In this document: one piece after another, positions 11,832-18,700 of the stretch
How positions within the stretch are numbered: position 1 is the stretch's first letter
Layout: every line of letters begins with the position of its first letter
DNA from: a virus
Virus record (IMG/VR): IMGVR_UViG_3300025767_000135
Location: 1 to 22,692 of that record
DNA length: 22,692 nucleotides
Direction: 5' to 3' (one strand)
Made by a program: the position numbers and the translations under genes
The notes under the pieces: generated by a model
What the model was told of the DNA's origin: nothing
Databases searched by the model: none
Seen by the model: the letters and a program-made list of their open reading frames with translations, nothing else

Positions 11832-12205
11832 CCTCGTATGAACTTCTAGAGATTAATAAATACTCTAGTGAAGATGAAATCCGTAATGCATATAGAAAAT
11901 GTTTATTAAAAGCACATCCAGATCATGGTGGCTCAGTAGAAGAATTCGATGCTGTACGACTTGCATACATAAAGGTAAAAAATAAATATGTAAAAAATAG
12001 AATATTAACTGTAAATATGACTGTTAAATTAGATGCGTTAGAATTAAAATATTGTCAAGGCGAAACATCATCATTTATATATGATGACATGATAACATTT
12101 GATGTATTTGTTCCAAATAACACGCAGTTTAATGATACAGTAGTTATTAATAACATACTCCCAAACACTATACTAAAAATTAAATTTAAGGAATACAATG
12201 GATAA
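11828..12205 (+). CDS. J-domain protein (DnaJ-like)
   Basis: A 125-residue protein starting with a J domain: SYELLEINKYSSEDEIRNAY (helices I and II), the invariant HPD at 30-32 in KAHPDHGGS, and helix III with FDAVRLAYIKV. The J domain stimulates ATP hydrolysis by Hsp70 (DnaK). The Gly/Phe and zinc-finger regions of DnaJ are absent. The remaining part (residues 60-125) is beta-rich and has a PNNTQFNDTVVI segment like the DnaJ C-terminal client domain, where VPPGT..G..I is usual. It could recruit host DnaK to phage substrates or to the ClpA-like unfoldase encoded next. It is coupled by a 4-base overlap upstream and an 8-base overlap downstream. Confidence 0.85.
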   Translation: MTSYELLEINKYSSEDEIRNAYRKCLLKAHPDHGGSVEEFDAVRLAYIKVKNKYVKNRILTVNMTVKLDALELKYCQGETSSFIYDDMITFDVFVPNNTQFNDTVVINNILPNTILKIKFKEYNG

Positions 12206-14444
12206 TTATAACAATCGGGTTAGTTGGGCATTAGACCAGTCATTAATAAAGGCTGCGGCACTTTCACATGAATATGTAACATTGGAACATTTATTGTACG
12301 TATTAATGGACGAGCAAGATGTACTAGAACTATTGGGCAAAATGGGTTGCAGCCATGCCAATATTATCCGAGACCTAGAAGAAAACCTAGCACAACGAGA
12401 TGACATCACAGTTGAAAAATTAGATGGCATGGGACCTAGACAAACCCTAGCACTTGATCGTGTTTTTAATCGTGCCGTAACACAAGTTATTTTTACTGGC
12501 AGAAAGCAGATGTTTTGCAAGGATCTCATTGTATCACTATTAAGTGAAACATCATCCCATGCTGCATATATCTTAAAGAAAAATGGGGCGAGTAGAGATA
12601 AAGTAGTTAAGATTATTGAAAAAGATTTCTATGATGCATTTGCAAATTCAATAAACCGTGGCACGCCACGTGGTATGGCTGGTGGACCTGACAGTCAAGG
12701 GCAAATAAAATTTGAAGATTTCTGTGAGAACTTAAATATAAGTGCATCAGAAGGAAAGATTGATCCAGTAATCGGACGTTCCGAAGAAATTCTTGAAATC
12801 TCTGAAGTATTAGCAAGACGAAAAAAGAATAATGTTATTATTGTAGGCGAACCAGGTGTTGGTAAAACTGCTATTGCAGAAGGGTTGGCAAGAAATATTG
12901 TAAACGATGAATGTCCTGATATGCTTAAAGATAAAATTGTTTATTCTTTAGATGTAACTGCTATGGTTGCAGGCACCAAGTATCGTGGTGAGTTTGAAGA
13001 ACGTGCTAAAATAGTTTTTGAACAATTATCTGCAAAAGATAACGTAATCTTATTCATTGATGAAATTCACATGATAATGGGCGCAGGCTCAGCGGGTGGT
13101 TCAAATATTGATATTGCAAATCTTCTGAAACCACTATTAGCAGGTGGTAAACTACTTTGCATGGGCGCAACTACAAGTGAAGAATATAGAGAGAATTTCG
13201 AAAAAGACCGTGCATTACAACGCAGGTTTCAAAAAGTTGTAATTGAGCAGCCAAGTAAAGAGGATACAAAATTAATTGTCAAGGGTCTTAAAAAATATTA
13301 TGAAGAGTTCCATGGCAATGAATATGATGATGATGCACTTGATTATGCTGTAGATTTGGCTGAGCGTTATATGCATGGTAAATATAATCCAGACCGTGCG
13401 ATTGATATTATTGATGTTGCCGGTGCTAGAACTAAGTTACATAAATCAACCGGCAAAATTGATCGAGGCGCAGTTGAACAAGCGGTATCAAAGATTACTC
13501 GTATTCCATTGGATATGATTGATGCAAAAGAAAATACAAATTATGCAAACTTAGAACACAATATACGGCAGAAACTATTTGGACAAAACAAAGCAATCAG
13601 TACTTTAGTAGAATCTATTTTAGTTGCTAAGTCTGGTATGCGTCCTACCAACAAACCCATTGGCAGTTTCTTATTTGTTGGTCCAACAGGAACAGGCAAG
13701 ACTGAATTATGTCGCCAACTTGCAAATAACTTAGATGTAACACTTCGCAAGTATGACATGAGTGAATATATGGAACAACACTCAGTATCTAAATTAATCG
13801 GTGCGCCTCCGGGTTATGTAGGACACGCAGAAGGTGGTGCTGGTAGTGGCAAACTCATTAATGATGTAGAAGAAACTCCAAACTGCATTATTCTATTAGA
13901 TGAAGTTGAAAAGGCACATCCAAGTGTTATGAACCTACTTCTTCAAGTGATGGATGACGGCAGATTAACTAGTTCAACGGGCAAGGTTGCAGATTTTAGT
14001 AATGCTATTGTTATTATGACATCCAATTTGGGTGCGTCACAAAAATCCAAGATGGCAATTGGCTTCAGTAACGACAATAATGATGCATCTTTACAGGCAG
14101 TGAAGAAATTCTTTTCTCCTGAATTTCGTAATCGGTTAGATGCTATGGTTGAGTTTGTCGCTTTGCAGCGTGAACATATTGATATGATTGTTGATAAGTC
14201 AATCAATGAACTAAATGAAATGATGACTGATAAAGGTGTAGTAATTGAATTAACACTCGGCGCTAAGTCATGGATGCGTGAGCGTGGCTATATCCCAGAT
14301 ATGGGAGCAAGACCGTTACAACGTGTTATTAATGATTATATTAAGAAGCCTTTATCGAAAGAAATTTTATTTGGACAACTAATTAATGGTGGTAAAGTTA
14401 CTGTACGAGTTGCCAATGATAAGTTAGAATTTACATATGGTTAA
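12198..14444 (+). CDS. clpA: ClpA-like AAA+ unfoldase
   Basis: A 748-residue protein, close to the 758 of E. coli ClpA. The N-domain (residues 1-145) has two Clp_N repeats. AAA module 1 has Walker A GEPGVGKT (217-224) and Walker B LFIDEIH (285-291). Module 2 has Walker A GPTGTGKT (495-502), the pore-loop GAPPGYVG (535-542), Walker B ILLDEVE (565-571) and FRNRLD (643-648). The long ClpB M-domain is missing, so it is ClpA- rather than ClpB-type. IGF at 621-623 sits where ClpA has IGL and ClpX has IGF, the loop that docks on ClpP. All ATPase motifs look intact. It should unfold proteins in the cytoplasm and possibly deliver them to host ClpP. No clpP lies in the window. It overlaps the genes on both sides by 8 bases. 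Confidence 0.93.
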   Translation: MDNYNNRVSWALDQSLIKAAALSHEYVTLEHLLYVLMDEQDVLELLGKMGCSHANIIRDLEENLAQRDDITVEKLDGMGPRQTLALDRVFNRAVTQVIFTGRKQMFCKDLIVSLLSETSSHAAYILKKNGASRDKVVKIIEKDFYDAFANSINRGTPRGMAGGPDSQGQIKFEDFCENLNISASEGKIDPVIGRSEEILEISEVLARRKKNNVIIVGEPGVGKTAIAEGLARNIVNDECPDMLKDKIVYSLDVTAMVAGTKYRGEFEERAKIVFEQLSAKDNVILFIDEIHMIMGAGSAGGSNIDIANLLKPLLAGGKLLCMGATTSEEYRENFEKDRALQRRFQKVVIEQPSKEDTKLIVKGLKKYYEEFHGNEYDDDALDYAVDLAERYMHGKYNPDRAIDIIDVAGARTKLHKSTGKIDRGAVEQAVSKITRIPLDMIDAKENTNYANLEHNIRQKLFGQNKAISTLVESILVAKSGMRPTNKPIGSFLFVGPTGTGKTELCRQLANNLDVTLRKYDMSEYMEQHSVSKLIGAPPGYVGHAEGGAGSGKLINDVEETPNCIILLDEVEKAHPSVMNLLLQVMDDGRLTSSTGKVADFSNAIVIMTSNLGASQKSKMAIGFSNDNNDASLQAVKKFFSPEFRNRLDAMVEFVALQREHIDMIVDKSINELNEMMTDKGVVIELTLGAKSWMRERGYIPDMGARPLQRVINDYIKKPLSKEILFGQLINGGKVTVRVANDKLEFTYG

Positions 14445-15147
14445 ACATGTCGAGTCTACAAAATTATTTTACAAGAAATATCCTTATAAGATAGCATATA
14501 AACGGCTGTATGGATTTCCGTCAAAAGAAATTATAGATTCGTATGTAAACCGAACTGGTTATGGTTGGTGGTTCGATTATCCGACAACACCAGAAGACAT
14601 GATTGCTAGATCAAATTGTATAAGATTTCTTAGAAGTAAACCGGGCACTAAATTCACAAATAGTTCAATGACACATGTTTATTTCGAAGATAAAGATGTA
14701 TTTGAACTTGCAGCAACACGTTACGGCAAGTTACAAAAAGAAATTCATATTCCCTTTATAGATAATTTATCAGAAACATTGGACGCACAGGCAGATAATG
14801 TTGAGATAAAAAATAGTTTATATTATAAAAAGTTTAGATATAAAATTAATTTAAAATATAATAATAATCTTCATACATACTTGGGACCATTGCTTATTGA
14901 CACATATTCAAGTAATGATAATTACTTATTGAATACTAACGTGCGCAAGTTTGCAAACGAAGATACTACTATACAAATAAATAATGCACCGTTTAGTTAT
15001 AAATTTAGGCACAGTACATATAATACATACACTATATACTGCAGAGAGTATATTGATATGCAACTAATGGCATTTGTTGCCAGTGAGAATATTACCAAAA
15101 TTACCAAAGCAATACTGATACGTGAAATTTGCCAATCAGATAAATAG
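14437..15147 (+). CDS. Hypothetical Tyr/Lys-rich protein with internal repeats
   Basis: A 236-residue protein whose ATG overlaps the clpA stop by 8 bases. It is rich in Tyr, Lys and Asn. The phrase LFYKKYPYKIAYKRLYG (residues 10-26) recurs as LYYKKFRYKINLKYNNN (about 127-143) and more weakly as FSYKFRHSTYNTYTIY (about 192-207), suggesting three copies of a basic beta-hairpin motif. This could bind nucleic acid. There is no membrane segment or known family. The stop overlaps a late-promoter-like box. It shares the transcript of the chaperone genes, but nothing ties it to their function. Confidence 0.68.
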   Translation: MVKHVESTKLFYKKYPYKIAYKRLYGFPSKEIIDSYVNRTGYGWWFDYPTTPEDMIARSNCIRFLRSKPGTKFTNSSMTHVYFEDKDVFELAATRYGKLQKEIHIPFIDNLSETLDAQADNVEIKNSLYYKKFRYKINLKYNNNLHTYLGPLLIDTYSSNDNYLLNTNVRKFANEDTTIQINNAPFSYKFRHSTYNTYTIYCREYIDMQLMAFVASENITKITKAILIREICQSDK

Positions 15148-15161
15148 TTTATAGATAAATA
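15139..15161 (+). promoter_or_regulatory. Two tandem T4-type late promoter-like boxes
   Basis: GATAAATA at 15139-15146 and again at 15154-15161, each 7 of 8 bases of TATAAATA and identical to the box at 9581. They lie 29 to 51 bases before the ATG at 15190 and would drive the fibre gene block. The first covers the end of the preceding gene. Confidence 0.58.
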
Positions 15162-15189
15162 TCATTAATGTAAACTAAAAGGATATAAA

Positions 15190-15360
15190 ATGGCGAGTAT
15201 TAAAGAGGAAATTCTAGTAATCAGAGTATCACAGATTTCTAAATCAGGCGAAAACAAATCAAATCTTATTAATGACGAAGTTTCACTAACAATTGAACAA
15301 GTTGTTGCTGAACTTATTGGCGGTGCTGCGGTTGTCGAAGTTGAAACTCAAGCAGAATAA
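15190..15360 (+). CDS. Small hypothetical protein, 56 residues
   Basis: A short frame with AAAAGGA 6 bases before the ATG and tandem late-type boxes upstream. The product (MASIKEEILVIRVSQISKSG, then NDEVSLTIEQVVAELIGGAA) looks like a beta-hairpin followed by a helix and ends acidic. The leader shares a 17-base block with the leader of the lipoprotein gene at 7243. The next gene starts 9 bases later. No family is recognised. Position suggests a minor virion or assembly protein expressed with the fibres. Confidence 0.65.
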   Translation: MASIKEEILVIRVSQISKSGENKSNLINDEVSLTIEQVVAELIGGAAVVEVETQAE

Positions 15361-15369
15361 GGAATAATA

Positions 15370-15738
15370 ATGGCACGTAAAACAATAACTCTTCTAGAAA
15401 ATTCAGGAACAAATCTTGATCTAGTAGGCAATGCAGTTCCCGGTGATAGTTATTATGGCTTCACTGATGGACTTCATACTGTGGCTGTTTATGGCCAAGG
15501 ACTAATTGGAAGAGTTCGTATTCAAGGTACACTTGCGACTAATCCAACAGAAGACGATTGGTTCAGTATATTAATTGATGGTATGCCATTTAAAGATTAT
15601 AATGAATTTACGGGTGTAGAAGGATATACATTTACTGCAAATTTGGTATTTTTGAGAGCTACATTAGATAGAACATCACTGGGACAAACTGATATCAATA
15701 CAGTTGGATATATCGATAAGATATATCTAAATTATTAA
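15370..15738 (+). CDS. Small virion structural protein (fibre or neck-associated)
   Basis: A 122-residue protein with AGGAATAAT before the ATG. It is beta-rich and lacks Cys, like many phage structural proteins. The core LIGRVRIQGTLATNPTEDDW, then GYTFTANLVFLRATLDRT, is a pattern I recall from a conserved structural protein in T4-like marine phages, usually next to large fibre genes. VRIQGTL...DW.SI is consistent with a small jelly-roll or adaptor domain. It starts 9 bases after the 56-residue gene and ends 11 bases before the giant fibre gene. It may join a fibre to the virion. The structural class is fairly sure, the exact role not. Confidence 0.65.
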   Translation: MARKTITLLENSGTNLDLVGNAVPGDSYYGFTDGLHTVAVYGQGLIGRVRIQGTLATNPTEDDWFSILIDGMPFKDYNEFTGVEGYTFTANLVFLRATLDRTSLGQTDINTVGYIDKIYLNY

Positions 15739-15749
15739 GGGGCAGAGAA

Positions 15750-18700
15750 ATGAGTATAAACGCAACACCTTTTAATCCAACATTTAAATTAGTTGGTAAT
15801 TTACAAGAAGATCAAGTTCTTGTATACAGCACTTCGGAAGGTGCATTCGTTAATGCCGCTGGATCAGGTTCAAGTGGAGCAGGTGGCGGAATAGATTCAG
15901 TATCACATACTGGTTTAGGAAATCAATTAGGTTCAGTTGTAGGATCATCACTTGTATTACAAACAATAACAGCAGGTACAAATGTCGTAATAACAGATAG
16001 TGGCAATGGTCTTGTGATATCGGCCGACCTATCAGAAACCCTTCAAACCGGTACAAATATAGGTAATGGAAGTGCAGTATTATCAAGTGTAGAACCATCA
16101 ACCGGTCTATTCACTTTTAAGAGTATAGCAGTTGGTACAGGTCTCATTATTGCAGATGATGGCGAAACAATAACACTATCAGCAAATACTGACACAACAC
16201 AATTCATAACAAAATCAAATAATCTATCAGATCTACCCGATGTTTCTATTGCAAGAACAAATATTGGTGCAATTAGTCAAGCAGATGGCGATGCCCGCTA
16301 TCTAAGATTAAATGCCAATTCTACTCCTACCATAGACAATACGTTTAGTTTGGGTAGCAGTGATTTCAGATATAATGATATATATGCTAGTACATTTCAC
16401 GGTACAGCAGTTCTTGCTGATAACTTAACAATTACCGGATCAAATAATGGTGATGTTCTTACTTGGAATGGTAACACCTGGGTTGCTGCACCACAAGGGG
16501 CAGGACAAAATAATGAAAATCCAACACCACAAACTCTTGTAATAAATGACCGAACACTATCTATAACTGGTGGTAATTCAATTACGCTACCAGAACCAGT
16601 CGAAGTTACCAATGTTGTGAAAACAGATGGTCACTCAGTTCCAAGTTTAGATAAAAATTGGGATATTGGTAGTGAGAATCTAAGGTTCAGTGATATCTAC
16701 GCAGAAACATTCCATGGTACAGCAGTTCTTGCTTCTAACTTGGATATATCTGGCACAGCAGGCGATGTTCTAACATATAATGGTGCATCTTGGGTATCAG
16801 GCGCTCCATCACAACAACAATTAGAGTGGGATGGAAATGTACTAAGTATTACTGATGGCAACAGTGTAAGTTTGAACTTAGGAAATTATGCAACAACTAT
16901 TGATTTGGCTACTGCGATTGGTAATATTGATCATCCACTGGGTGATTGGAATACGTTACAAAACAAACCAACAATCCCAACAGATGTAAGCGACCTAACA
17001 GATACAACAAATCTACTTGATCAAGTCACTGCATTTAGTGGCGATTATAATGATCTGACAGGCGCACCAACTATTCCAACAGATGTAAGTGACCTAACAG
17101 ATACAACTAATCTACTAGATCATGCAACTCCGTTCAGTGGTGATTACAATGATCTTACAAACAAACCCACAATATCAGAATCATTTAGTGGTGCGTATGC
17201 AGATTTAACAGGCGCTCCAACAGATATAAGTGAGTTTACAGACACAACCAATCTACTTGCAGAATCACAAGTACTATCTTTTTCTAATAATCTTATTAGC
17301 ATCTCAAATGGCAATTCTGTAGATTTATCAGAATATGCTAACGTTGATGCACAACAGATAACTTTAGACGGCACCGAATTAACTATCTCAGGTGGTAATA
17401 CAATCGATCTTGTTTCACTGTCTACTTCAGTTGATCTGACACCATATGCAACACAAGATTTTGTTGTAAATACTATCAACTCTTTGGGTGATAGTGACGG
17501 ACAAGAGCTTACATTCGAAGGTACCATACTTTCAATTTCAAGTGGTTCAGGAAATGGAAACTCAGTCGATCTCGTATCACTTGTAGATGCCGCTACTGAT
17601 TTAACTGGATATGCGACTGAACAATGGGTAGACGATAAACTAGCAGCGAGACTTGATGCTGATTATCAAACCTTATCAATAGTAGATGACAAATTATTAA
17701 TATCAAACGGTAACTCAATAGATTTATCAAGTCTTGGCGGCGGCGGTGGTTCTGCACAGACACTTTCAATTGTTGGTAATGAAATTACTATCTCAGGTGG
17801 CAATAGTATCGTAGTCCCAGTATTCACTGATGTTGATAACTATATTAAATTAGATGGCCATAGTGCACCATCAGTTGATAATCAATGGGATATTGGTAGT
17901 GCTGAATTACGATTTAATGATATATATGGCGAAAGATTTCACGGAACTGCTGTTTTAGCAGATAATCTTACAGTATCAGGTGTTACTGGTGATGTACTAA
18001 CATACAATGGCGCAGCATGGGTTGCATCAGCACCAACAGGTGGAGGTGGCGGCGGCGAAGGCTTACCACAATCTCTTGCGCTAGACGGAACACTACTATC
18101 AATTTCAAGTGGGAATACAGTTGATCTAGTTGCCCTCGGCGGAAATATTGATGGCTTAACATCAAATAGTGGAACGTCTACATTAACACTAGACGCAGGA
18201 TGGAATTTTGTTCCAGAAACAGATGCATTGCAAAGTCTGGGTTCTGCTACAAATCGCTGGACAGATGTTTACATTGATGATTCAACTATTAATATAGGTT
18301 CTAATACACTTGAAGCAGATAGTGATAGTGATTTAGTATGGAATGGTAATAAATTAGCCAAACTATCAGATATTCCTGCAACGCAAACATTTACATATGA
18401 TCATGCAACAAGACTATTAGATGTTTCTGATGGGCAGGCAGTTGATTTAACTGAATTATCAGTAGTCCCAATAACAGATGATCCACCAGCATCTCCTAAG
18501 CCTGGAGAATTATGGTTAGATGCATTAAATCTAAGTTTAAACATCAACTACGAAATCGGTGGTTTTCCAATGTGGATAGAGTTAAATCCACAGGCAGCAG
18601 CACCAGATTATCAACAGTTAACATTAAATGGTACTGAATTAAGTATTGATAATGGCAATACTATAGATTTATCTGGTCTAGGTGGTGGCGAGACTACAAC

